Source: Staphylococcus sp. MI 10-1553 (lineage in GTDB: Bacteria; Bacillota; Bacilli; Staphylococcales; Staphylococcaceae). From it: DNA of 64,000 bases. Location: NCBI RefSeq assembly GCF_010365305.1, contig NZ_CP048279.1, positions 372,001-436,000 of the forward strand, written 5' to 3'. The translations under genes were made by a program, and so were the position numbers. Under the pieces are notes generated by a model. It saw nothing but the letters and a program-made list of their open reading frames with translations, was not told where the DNA came from and made no database searches. This document shows positions 52,627-62,931 of this stretch, piece after piece; the stretch's first letter is position 1; each line of letters opens with the position of its first letter.

Positions 52627-55623
52627 ATGGACTTACATTTTCATACAGATGTCGACATGCAACACGTGAACATGTTACCGCGAACAGCATACAAGCTCCC
52701 TTACACAAGCCTAGAGGAATATCAAACGCATCCCGAGCGTCATCACATGCACCGTGTGACGTCATTGAATGGGGAATGGGATTTTCAATATTTTGCGTCA
52801 CTCGATCAGTTTTATCAACGTTCAGATTATGCACAAAAAGACCAAATTACAGTGCCAAGTGTGTGGCATTTACAAGGTTATGATCAACTGCAGTATTGTA
52901 ATGTGCAATTTCCGATTCCATATGATTTGCCACATGTGCCAGAGATGTCTTCGTGTGGTTATTATGAAAAGACTTTTACGATTAAAAAGTATCAAGAGTC
53001 GCTCGATTATCATTTGACGTTTGAAGGTATCAGTGGTGCACATTACATTTGGGTCAATGGCGAGTTCGTTGGTTATGCACAAATTTCTCATGCGCTCTCT
53101 CAGTTTGATATTACTAAACTGGTGACGGAAGGTGACAACCATATTGCTGTGCTCGTATTGAAATATTCTGATGCGACGTATTTTGAAGATCAAGATATGT
53201 TCCGTCATTCGGGCATTTATCGTGATGTGTACATCGTTGGACGTCAGCGTGAACGGTTGAATGATTACCAAATTCATACGACGATTGGTGAAGGTATCGG
53301 TTATATCGATGTCACTGTACAGGATGTGGCGGAAGGTGTGACAATCAATTATCAATTACTGAATCCGGACCAACGTGGCATAACGGAAGGGACGCTTAAT
53401 GAGACAACGACGCGTATCCCTGTGCCAGAACCGCGACTATGGAGTGCTGAACATCCTGATTTATATACCCTTATTATTGAAGCGAATGGTGAATATATCG
53501 TACAACGTGTCGGTATTCGAGAAATAAAAATCGAGCAACAACAACTTTGGATCAATGGGCAATCTGTGAAACTGCGTGGCGTCAACTATCATGACAGTCA
53601 TCCGCAAACCGGCTATACCGTATCGGAAGCACAGTTGATTGAGGATTTAACGTTAATGAAACAAGCGAATTTTAATGCGATTCGTACGGCACATTATCCG
53701 AAAAGTTCTCGCTTTTATGAATTAACCGATCAATATGGCTTTTATGTAATGAGTGAAGCGGATTTAGAAACGCATGGTGTTGTTCTTTTGTATGGCGATG
53801 AAAATTTAGATGACTTTAACTTAATCATGGATGATCCCCGTTATGAACAAGCTGTCGTTGATCGCATCGATGCATCGATTGTGCCGTTTAAAAATTTTAG
53901 TTCGATTATTTCGTGGTCAATGGGCAATGAATCTGGCTATGGTTGTAATATGGAACGAGGGCTCGCGCATGCGAAGGCGTTGGATGCATCACGTCCACTC
54001 CATTATGAAGGGGCACATTACGCAGCACCACATCATGATTGTTCGTATTTAGATATGATTTCACGCATGTATCCGTCACCTGAAGAAATCGAAACGCGCT
54101 ATTTAACGAAACCGAGCTTGGACAAGCCGTTTGTTTTATGTGAATACGCCCATGCGATGGGAAATTCGCCAGGTGGGTTAAAGGCGTATCATGAGTTGAT
54201 TGAACGTTATGATAGCTTCATTGGTGGTTTCGTTTGGGAGTGGTGTGACCATGCTGTACAAGTAGGAATGAAAGACGGACGCCCAATGTATCGTTACGGT
54301 GGTGACTTTGGTGAAAAGGTCCATGACGGTCATTTTTGTGTTGACGGTATCGTGAGTCCTGACCGCAAACCACATGCAGGATATTACGAATTTCAACAAG
54401 TGCATCGTCCGCTTGTTTTTGTTGAACATGAAGGGACACGTCTAACGTTTAAAAACAAATTGGACTTTACGAATATTAAGGACTATGTGACGCTCGAAAT
54501 AACGGTGACAACGATAACAGGTGAAACGAAAACATTTACAATAGATGCCCCTCATATTGAACCACATGCGCAAGGTGAGATTGACATTGCGCCGTATCTC
54601 CATCACGACATGAACGACTTGAGCACATGTACGATTCAATATATTTTAAAGGCTGATCATCCTTTATTGACATCGGGTAAAGTGTTAGGTCATGACCAAA
54701 TCGTCTTTCAACGTATCGCAAGTACGCATTTTTTACCGGAAACAACGGAAGTTCCATTGTATTTGAATGAGACGGAAACGACCGTTCAAGTGAAGCACGG
54801 AAAATGGTGCTATACATTTGATAAGCAGACAGCAGGCTTACAACAAGTGTCTCATCAACAGACAATGTTACTGTCAGAAGGGAGTCAGCTCAACATTTGG
54901 CGTGCACCGACAGACAATGACATCCAAATTCAACAAGGATGGCGTACAGCGAAATACGATACGGCTTATCCGAAAGTGTACCGTACGAAAGTGCAACAAC
55001 AGGAGGGGCATGTGACTATCGAATTTGATATGAGTATGGTAGAAGCCTCACGCCCACGTTTAGTTGAAGGGACAGTGACATGGACGGTATATGAAGACGG
55101 CACTATTCATGTTGCGCATCAATTGAAAAAAGACGTGCGCATGCCGAGCTTACCAAGGTTAGGTGTAACATTCAGCTTGCTGGACCGCTTCCAAGCATTG
55201 ACGTATTATGGACAAGGGCCATATGAAAGTTACCAAGATAAGCAAGAAGCAAGTTATTTAGCTGTTTTTAATACGACGGTTCGTAATCAATATGAACATC
55301 CGGTCTTCCCTCAAGAGGTCGGTGCACATATCGATACAACTTATGTAGAGCTACGGGATGCAAACTATACATGTGCTGTTTGGTCAGATACGCCATTAAG
55401 TGTAAATGCCAAACCGTATTCCGATGCGATGTTGACCGACGCAAATCATGACGACGAATTAGAAGAAACCAGCGTGAGTTATTTGCATATTGATATGGCA
55501 CAAAGTGGTATCGGGACTAATAGTTGTGGACCAGAACTACCCGAACAGTACCGGTTGTTGGAAGGACATTATTACTTTGACTTTAAGCTCAAATTTTATG
55601 AACAAACTTCAATAACACATTAA
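52627..55623 (+). CDS. lacZ: Beta-galactosidase, GH2 (LacZ) family
   Basis: A 998-aa enzyme with the full GH2 layout: jelly-roll N-terminal domain (about 40-215), Ig-like domain, TIM barrel (about 320-600), second Ig-like domain and a C-terminal Bgal_small_N domain (about 735-990). The acid/base Glu is E435 in MGNESGYG and the nucleophile is E506 in CEYAHAMGNSPG. It splits lactose to glucose and galactose. S. aureus instead uses a PTS and phospho-beta-galactosidase, so this hydrolytic route helps to characterise the species. AGGAGG lies upstream. Confidence 0.96.
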   Translation: MDLHFHTDVDMQHVNMLPRTAYKLPYTSLEEYQTHPERHHMHRVTSLNGEWDFQYFASLDQFYQRSDYAQKDQITVPSVWHLQGYDQLQYCNVQFPIPYDLPHVPEMSSCGYYEKTFTIKKYQESLDYHLTFEGISGAHYIWVNGEFVGYAQISHALSQFDITKLVTEGDNHIAVLVLKYSDATYFEDQDMFRHSGIYRDVYIVGRQRERLNDYQIHTTIGEGIGYIDVTVQDVAEGVTINYQLLNPDQRGITEGTLNETTTRIPVPEPRLWSAEHPDLYTLIIEANGEYIVQRVGIREIKIEQQQLWINGQSVKLRGVNYHDSHPQTGYTVSEAQLIEDLTLMKQANFNAIRTAHYPKSSRFYELTDQYGFYVMSEADLETHGVVLLYGDENLDDFNLIMDDPRYEQAVVDRIDASIVPFKNFSSIISWSMGNESGYGCNMERGLAHAKALDASRPLHYEGAHYAAPHHDCSYLDMISRMYPSPEEIETRYLTKPSLDKPFVLCEYAHAMGNSPGGLKAYHELIERYDSFIGGFVWEWCDHAVQVGMKDGRPMYRYGGDFGEKVHDGHFCVDGIVSPDRKPHAGYYEFQQVHRPLVFVEHEGTRLTFKNKLDFTNIKDYVTLEITVTTITGETKTFTIDAPHIEPHAQGEIDIAPYLHHDMNDLSTCTIQYILKADHPLLTSGKVLGHDQIVFQRIASTHFLPETTEVPLYLNETETTVQVKHGKWCYTFDKQTAGLQQVSHQQTMLLSEGSQLNIWRAPTDNDIQIQQGWRTAKYDTAYPKVYRTKVQQQEGHVTIEFDMSMVEASRPRLVEGTVTWTVYEDGTIHVAHQLKKDVRMPSLPRLGVTFSLLDRFQALTYYGQGPYESYQDKQEASYLAVFNTTVRNQYEHPVFPQEVGAHIDTTYVELRDANYTCAVWSDTPLSVNAKPYSDAMLTDANHDDELEETSVSYLHIDMAQSGIGTNSCGPELPEQYRLLEGHYYFDFKLKFYEQTSITH

Positions 55624-55630
55624 AAAAGTA

Positions 55631-55668
55631 AGAGGCTTAGGAACTATCATCCATAGCCTCTTTTTTAT
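55631..55668 (+). terminator. lacZ terminator
   Basis: AGAGGCT (55631-55637) and AGCCTCT (55655-55661) pair, followed by TTTTTATT. Confidence 0.75.
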
Positions 55669-55678
55669 TAAATGTGAC

Positions 55679-56626
55679 TTATAAATCCGTGTCGACTTTT
55701 TTTGCTAAATCCGTAATATATTGGAAGAAGGCATCACGTTCGACATGATTGATTACTTGAATTTCACGCCCGTGTACTTTATCAATATACGTGCGACCTT
55801 GACTCGGCCCTTTCGTATAAACAGACGCTTTTACTTTTTCCTTTTTAACGAGCTCAGGTTTACCGATATAAGCTGTCGTCAATACATCCCATAAAAAATA
55901 AGTAGAATTCGTTTGAAAGTGCGTTAGTGGAGGGACTGCGGCATAACTAACACCTAAAAAGTCCACCCCCGGATAGTAGCGTTCATCTGCCCACATTTGA
56001 CGGACATCTAAAGTTAATGGCACTTGGTTCGTACTTTCCAAGGCGACCATATCAATCGCAATGTCACTGTTGAACACAGTTTCTACGGCTTCAGGATCCC
56101 AAAACGCATTCCACTCGGCTGTGCCATCATGTTCAGGCTCTTCTACATTACCACGTTCTAAAAATGTGCCGCCCATCCACACGAGACGTTCAATCTTTTG
56201 CGTAATGTGTGGCGCAACTTCTAACGCTTTCGCTAAGTCCGTTAAAGGTCCTGTAAATAATAACGTCACCGGTTCATTCGCATTTTCGATACGCTCGATG
56301 ATATCTTCATAAGCATGAATGTCTCTCAAACGAGATTGTACCGGCACGCGTTCATTTAAAATCGGTAATGCATCCATGAAAAAGGCATGCATACGCCAAC
56401 CTTTCGGAAACGGATTTTTACCTCGCTCTTCCGAAGCTGCCACATCTAGCGGATATTTTGAGAAACGGTTAATGATTTTTCGTGATGCACTTTCTGCAGG
56501 TTCAACATAACTGTCTGCTCCAATAGTGCTCACGCCGATGAGTTGCACATCATCCATATGTAAAAGTAAAAATAACGAAATTAAATCATCTACACCACCA
56601 TCATGGTTGAAATAAACGGGTTTCAT
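55679..56626 (-). CDS. Inosine-uridine nucleoside hydrolase family protein
   Basis: A 315-aa protein of the IunH fold, which splits nucleosides into base and ribose. The N-terminal calcium-binding loop reads NHDGGVDDLISL, where most members have DTDPGIDDA, so one Asp of the loop is replaced by His-Asp order and the Pro is lost. Other family parts are present: LLFTGPLTDLAKAL and AEWNAFWDPEAVETVF. The ATG at 56626 follows GGAGA. The catalytic aspartates look adequate, but the substrate range is open. Confidence 0.82.
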   Translation of the reverse strand: MKPVYFNHDGGVDDLISLFLLLHMDDVQLIGVSTIGADSYVEPAESASRKIINRFSKYPLDVAASEERGKNPFPKGWRMHAFFMDALPILNERVPVQSRLRDIHAYEDIIERIENANEPVTLLFTGPLTDLAKALEVAPHITQKIERLVWMGGTFLERGNVEEPEHDGTAEWNAFWDPEAVETVFNSDIAIDMVALESTNQVPLTLDVRQMWADERYYPGVDFLGVSYAAVPPLTHFQTNSTYFLWDVLTTAYIGKPELVKKEKVKASVYTKGPSQGRTYIDKVHGREIQVINHVERDAFFQYITDLAKKVDTDL

Positions 56627-56823
56627 GTTGTTCTCCTTCAAAATAAAATTGAGTCGTCTCACACGCTCTGTCTAAAATGTACAATGTCCCGTACACATCC
56701 GCAAGTCTATACAGTAGAAGTTCCTTGGAATGTCGAAAATGTAGAAAGAAAAAAGATGATTGAGTAGGGCGGCATTATGTATTCGATGCTGCGCCCTCAA
56801 CCATCTTCAAGTTATATCAATAC

Positions 56824-57678
56824 TTAAAATTGATTTTTACGTGCAGTCACTTCTGTCATCCAGCTTGCGACATCTTCAAAAATGACGTTATTGTAATGAG
56901 GTTCATTGAAAAGTTCATGTTCTAAACCATCATAAAGGCGTAATGATTTATGTTCTGATGCGATTTCGGCTTTTGATAAAATTGTAAGGCATCTTGTGGG
57001 TTGACGAGGCCATCTGCTGTGCCATGCATAATGAGTACGTCATCTACAAAGTCATACGGTTTAGATTTTAACTTCAATGACGCCATCAATTATCGCATAA
57101 GTTAAGCCCATCGAAATTTCTTTTAATACGAGGTCGTCACGCTGATAATTTTCAACAACACGTGGATCTGAACATAGTCCGTCGCTCATATCATTTGGAA
57201 AATACGTATCGGTTGGAATTTTACGTTCACCGTACGCTTCTTCAAACAATTGGTTATTGTCTCGTGTCACTGCACCAGAAGTAATCATACCATCCACACG
57301 ACCAGGGAAACGGGTACTAAACATAGAGACGGCGAAACCACCCATACTATGACCAATTAAGAATACTTTGCCTTCAAAATGCGCCTTCACATAGTCCACG
57401 ACTGCCGTCAAATCTTCAATAATTTGGTCTTTGTTGTCATAATAAGCTCTCGGTCCTTCAGAACGCCCACGACCGCGTTGATCGTAGCGAATGACATGAT
57501 AATCATAGTTGACCGAATAATCAGTCAATTCATCGTAACGATCAAGATGTTCAGCTAAACCATGCACAATAATGACATTAATCGTTTCATCACTAAAAGA
57601 GAATCATTCATCGGCTGTATTGATTTTTGTGTAGAGCTGCGTACCGTCTTGCGAAGAAATATACTTGATATCATTCAT
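56824..57678 (-). pseudogene. Alpha/beta hydrolase (monoacylglycerol lipase-like), disrupted
   Basis: The whole gene can be followed from an ATG at 57678 (behind GGAGG) to a TAA at 56824 only by crossing three lesions. There is an in-frame TGA after residue 24 (TADE-stop-FSFS). A frameshift lies near 57065 in an A run, where GVIEVK should join SKPYDFVDDVLIMHG. A second frameshift lies near 56975, where LQFY should join KAEIASEHKSLRLYDG. The joined protein has the nucleophile elbow IGHSMGG, the Asp in MHGTADGLV and the His in GLEHELFNEP, so the ancestor was a serine hydrolase. Two lesions are in homopolymers and could be sequencing errors. Confidence 0.82.
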
Positions 57679-57846
57679 TGAAAAACCTCCTTATTTTTCA
57701 ATTACAGTGTATACTAAAAAAATAAAAACGTGAAAGAATATGAAGATAAAATTAAAAGTGATATATTGATGATTGAATGTGCGCTAAGCTTTCATATTGA
57801 ATCAACGGGGTATATGATTAAAATATGTGTAAAGGAGGTTTTCGTG

Positions 57847-59337
57847 ATGCAACTCATATTCGATCCGAGCGTGAATATGATTTATCGTATCTTTCTAGGT
57901 TTCTTTTTCTTAATCAATATTGTACTCGCATTTGTGATTATCTTTATGGAAAGAGACCGCCGAGATGCGACGTCTACATGGGCTTGGTTACTGTTGCTCT
58001 TTATTATGCCAACATTAGGCTTCTTATTATATCTTTTCTTTGGTCGCGCAGTAAAAATGAAACAAACACGGCATGATGAAAGTAAAGCGGTAGAAGATGC
58101 GCGGACACGTGTTAAAAATCAAAAAGAACACTTTAAAAACAAGCAATTCAGCACAGACAACCCTGTAGTAGAGAAGCAGTCTGATTTGGTTGAAATGATG
58201 TTAACACGAGAAGCGAGCTTTTTAAGTGAAAACAATCATGTCTCCATTTTTACAGATGGCCATGAATTATTTAATCAAATGAAACAAGACTTGAGAGAAG
58301 CGCAAAAATACATTCATATGGAGTTTTATATTTTAAATATGGATGGGTTAGGCACTGAGATATTACAAATTTTGAAAGATAAAGCTCGGGAAGGTCTCGA
58401 AGTGAAGTTATTGTATGATGCAGTTGGTTCTAAACAATTGAGAAAGTCAAAATTAAAAGGTTTGGTTGATGCGGGTGTTGAAGTGGAAGCCTTTTTCCAT
58501 GCGAAAATCATTCCATTTATCAATTTCCGTGTGAACAACCGGAACCACCGAAAAAATGTTGTGATTGATGGCGATATTGGGTATGTCGGTGGCTTTAATG
58601 TTGGGGATGAATATCTTGGTTTAGATCAAAAAATGGGCTACTGGCGTGATACCCATTTGCGTATTCAAGGTGATGGCGTGGATGCATTACAATTAAGCTT
58701 TATTCATGATTGGAACTCACAAGTCGATGAAGACCAACAATTGAAATACATTGCTCGTTATTTCCCGAAAAATGCACGAAAAGACGGCAATGTCGCATTA
58801 CAACTCGGGTTAAGTGGACCGGATCGTGAATGGCCACAACTGGAATTTGCTTATTTGAAAATGATTATGAATGCGAAGTCCACGATTTACATGCATTCGC
58901 CTTATTTTGTACCAGATATTGGTTACGTGAACGCCTTACGTATTGCCGCTAAAGCAGGTGTAGACATTCATCTGATCGTCCCTAACAAGCCAGATCAGCC
59001 GTTTGTGCATTGGGCGACATTAACGACAGTCGCGCAACTGATGAAAGATGGCGTCAATGTGTATACGTATGAAAATGGCTTTATTCACTCTAAAATGATG
59101 GTCATTGATGGTGAAGTCGCATCAGTCGGTTCTGCTAATATGGATGAACGGAGCTTTAAATTAAACTTTGAAGTCAATGCGATTGTGTATAACGAAGAGA
59201 TTGCGCAAACATTAATTGCAGCATTTAAAGAAGATTTGAAAGTGTCGCAAAAACTGACACCAGAACGTTATGCGGCCCGTTCAAATTGGGTGAAATTCAA
59301 GCAGTCTATCGCTAAATTACTGTCGCCTATTTTGTAA
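57847..59337 (+). CDS. cls: Cardiolipin synthase
   Basis: A 496-aa phospholipase-D-family enzyme, close to the 494 aa of staphylococcal Cls2. Two N-terminal membrane helices (about 10-30 and 38-60) precede two HKD motifs: HRKNVVIDG at about 236 and HSKMMVIDG at about 417. It joins two phosphatidylglycerols to cardiolipin at the membrane. The frame is open for 39 codons upstream, but the ATG at 57847 with AGGAGG upstream is the family start. Confidence 0.94.
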   Translation: MQLIFDPSVNMIYRIFLGFFFLINIVLAFVIIFMERDRRDATSTWAWLLLLFIMPTLGFLLYLFFGRAVKMKQTRHDESKAVEDARTRVKNQKEHFKNKQFSTDNPVVEKQSDLVEMMLTREASFLSENNHVSIFTDGHELFNQMKQDLREAQKYIHMEFYILNMDGLGTEILQILKDKAREGLEVKLLYDAVGSKQLRKSKLKGLVDAGVEVEAFFHAKIIPFINFRVNNRNHRKNVVIDGDIGYVGGFNVGDEYLGLDQKMGYWRDTHLRIQGDGVDALQLSFIHDWNSQVDEDQQLKYIARYFPKNARKDGNVALQLGLSGPDREWPQLEFAYLKMIMNAKSTIYMHSPYFVPDIGYVNALRIAAKAGVDIHLIVPNKPDQPFVHWATLTTVAQLMKDGVNVYTYENGFIHSKMMVIDGEVASVGSANMDERSFKLNFEVNAIVYNEEIAQTLIAAFKEDLKVSQKLTPERYAARSNWVKFKQSIAKLLSPIL

Positions 59338-59352
59338 ATCCAATTAAAAAGG

Positions 59353-59387
59353 AGCTAGGAGATGCATTGTTCCTAGCTTTTCTTTTT
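59353..59387 (+). terminator. cls terminator
   Basis: AGCTAGGA (59353-59360) pairs with TCCTAGCT (59371-59378), followed by TTTCTTTTTG. Confidence 0.8.
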
Positions 59388-59460
59388 GTTTAGTAAAGCC
59401 CAATCTCTAAAAAAATCAAATGACAAAAATAAAGCAATAAAATTAATTTTATGACATCAA

Positions 59461-59489
59461 TTGTCATTTTACATTTTTAGTGATACGAT
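59461..59489 (+). promoter_or_regulatory. thiC promoter
   Basis: TTGTCA (59461-59466), a 17-base spacer and TACGAT (59484-59489). The start site would be just before the riboswitch. Confidence 0.6.
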
Positions 59490-59514
59490 ACTGTTGTAAA
59501 ACTTAAATATGGAA

Positions 59515-59603
59515 TTTGCTAGGGGTGCCATTAATGCGCTGAAAGAGGTTAACGCCTCAACCCTTTGAACCTGATCTAGATCATACTAGCGTAGGGAAGC
59601 AAA
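59515..59603 (+). promoter_or_regulatory. TPP riboswitch (THI box) before thiC
   Basis: P1 arms TTTGCT and AGCAAA enclose AGGGGTGCC, GCTGAAAGAGG, CCCTTTGAACCTGATCTAGATCATACTAGCG-type core text and GTAGGGA, all standard for the TPP aptamer. Thiamine pyrophosphate would repress thiC. Confidence 0.95.
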
Positions 59604-59640
59604 CGAAACCTTCATGACTGACTTGTGTTCATTTGTAAGG

Positions 59641-59750
59641 CGAAATCGTGTTGTGATGCAACATACATGATTTCGGCTCACTTTTGACGCACTTTAATAG
59701 ATTCGTTCGTTTTCGTACGCACTTTAGAATTATTTTGAGTGCGTTTTTAT
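59641..59750 (+). terminator. Expression-platform hairpins of the TPP riboswitch
   Basis: A first hairpin pairs CGAAATC (59641-59647) with GATTTCG (59669-59675) and contains GTGTTG/CAACAT. A second, ACGCACT (59717-59723) with AGTGCGT (59738-59744), is followed by a T run and is a clear intrinsic terminator about 60 bases before thiC. How the aptamer controls it over this distance was not resolved. Confidence 0.7.
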
Positions 59751-59810
59751 TTTGCCTATTATTTTCAGTGATGTTAATGCCTCTTAGTAAAGTCAGAGGG
59801 GGTTAATTGA

Positions 59811-61547
<1,737 letters not shown>

Positions 61548-61561
61548 TCGAATTAAATACA

Positions 61562-61601
61562 AGAGCTGGGATGAGGTTTGGATCCTGGCTCTTTTTATTT
61601 T
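61562..61601 (+). terminator. thiC terminator
   Basis: AGAGCTGGGAT (61562-61572) and ATCCTGGCTCT (61582-61592) pair imperfectly, followed by TTTTTATTTTT. Confidence 0.7.
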
Positions 61602-61753
61602 TGATCACTTGGTAGGTATACATGTTTTGTGTTATATAAAAATATCATTATTCTCTAAATGTTTTTTTGCAATATCATAGAGCTAAAAATTTGAAATAAA
61701 AAGAAAAAGGTGTATGATTTTATTATCTTAAAATAGAAATAGGTGAAAATGAA

Positions 61754-62764
61754 ATGAATAACATAAAAAATATGAAACATGCCTATCCTTATCTCGGCAT
61801 TGTCATTTTATTACATATTGTCGGTATCGTTTTGATGTGGATTGGCGGCTCGCAATACCCGTTATTAATGAGCATGGGCATCATTGCTTATACACTCGGA
61901 TTGCGTCATGCATTTGATGCGGACCACATTGCGGCGATTGATAATACCGTGCGCAAATTACTCCAACAGAAACAAAATCCAATGGGTGTGGGTTTTTACT
62001 TTTCATTAGGGCATTCGTCCGTTGTTTTCTTAATGGCGGCTGCATTAGGTATTGCGGTGACTTGGGCACAACGTCATTTGGAAAGCTTTCAAACGACAGG
62101 CGGATTAATTGGTACTATTGTTTCAGGTGTCTTTTTATTGCTAATCGGTATTTTAAACTTAGTTATTTTAGTACAACTGATTCAATTATTCCGTCAATTA
62201 CGTCATAGAAACATTACAGACGCACAAATGGATGAACGCATCGAATCACGCGGTTTAATCATGCGTTTTGTTCGACCGCTCTTCCAGTTTATTCAAAAAA
62301 GTTGGCACATCTTCCCATTAGGTTTCTTATTTGGACTGGGTTTTGATACGGCGAGTGAGGTGTCATTATTGGCATTATCAGCAGGTGCAGCCCAACATAC
62401 CGTGCCGTTTTTAGGGATTATCGCATTACCTATTTTGTTCGCTGCGGGTATGAGTTTGTTAGATACATTGGATGGTGTATTGATGACAAACGCGTATCAT
62501 TGGGCATTTGACAAACCTGCACGTAAAATTTTCTATAACATAACGATGACCGCCATTTCAGTCGTTGCCGCCTTACTCATTGGTGGCGTCGAAATCGTGC
62601 AATTACTTGGTGAAAAATGGCATTGGAAAAATGGTTTTCTCGGCTGGGTGACACAATTAGATTTCGGTTGGCTCGGTTATGCATTAGTCATCGTGCTTAT
62701 TCTTTCATGGATTATTGCGATGGTAGTATGGAAAGTCGGCCGCTTTGAAGAAAGATGGAGTTAA
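61754..62764 (+). CDS. nixA: Nickel/cobalt permease of the NiCoT (HoxN/NixA) family
   Basis: A 336-aa membrane protein with eight helices. The signature GLRHAFDADHIAAIDNT in helix II holds the metal-binding HxxxxDH motif, and LGHSSVVF plus GLGFDTASEV are the other family marks. It imports Ni2+ (or Co2+) for urease and other enzymes. AGGTGA lies upstream of the ATG. No urease genes are in this window. Confidence 0.93.
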   Translation: MNNIKNMKHAYPYLGIVILLHIVGIVLMWIGGSQYPLLMSMGIIAYTLGLRHAFDADHIAAIDNTVRKLLQQKQNPMGVGFYFSLGHSSVVFLMAAALGIAVTWAQRHLESFQTTGGLIGTIVSGVFLLLIGILNLVILVQLIQLFRQLRHRNITDAQMDERIESRGLIMRFVRPLFQFIQKSWHIFPLGFLFGLGFDTASEVSLLALSAGAAQHTVPFLGIIALPILFAAGMSLLDTLDGVLMTNAYHWAFDKPARKIFYNITMTAISVVAALLIGGVEIVQLLGEKWHWKNGFLGWVTQLDFGWLGYALVIVLILSWIIAMVVWKVGRFEERWS

Positions 62765-62792
62765 TTATAAACGATCCATTTTAAGCAAACAG

Positions 62793-62841
62793 AAAGACAG
62801 ACGTCAGTTTGAAAAATAATTCAAACCACGCCTGTCTTTTA
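62793..62841. terminator. Hairpin terminator between nixA and the convergent MFS gene
   Basis: AAAGACAG and CTGTCTTT are the outer arms (62793-62800, 62832-62839), with GTTTGAA/TTCAAAC inside. It lies between convergent genes and can serve both. Confidence 0.7.
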
Positions 62842-62931
62842 AATTTGAAGAAAAGTGATTAGATTGCAAGAGCAACCCGAGACGCTTGAGGAATCAACTG
62901 TAGTGGAAAATCCGCTAAGTCAAATCAAGTG

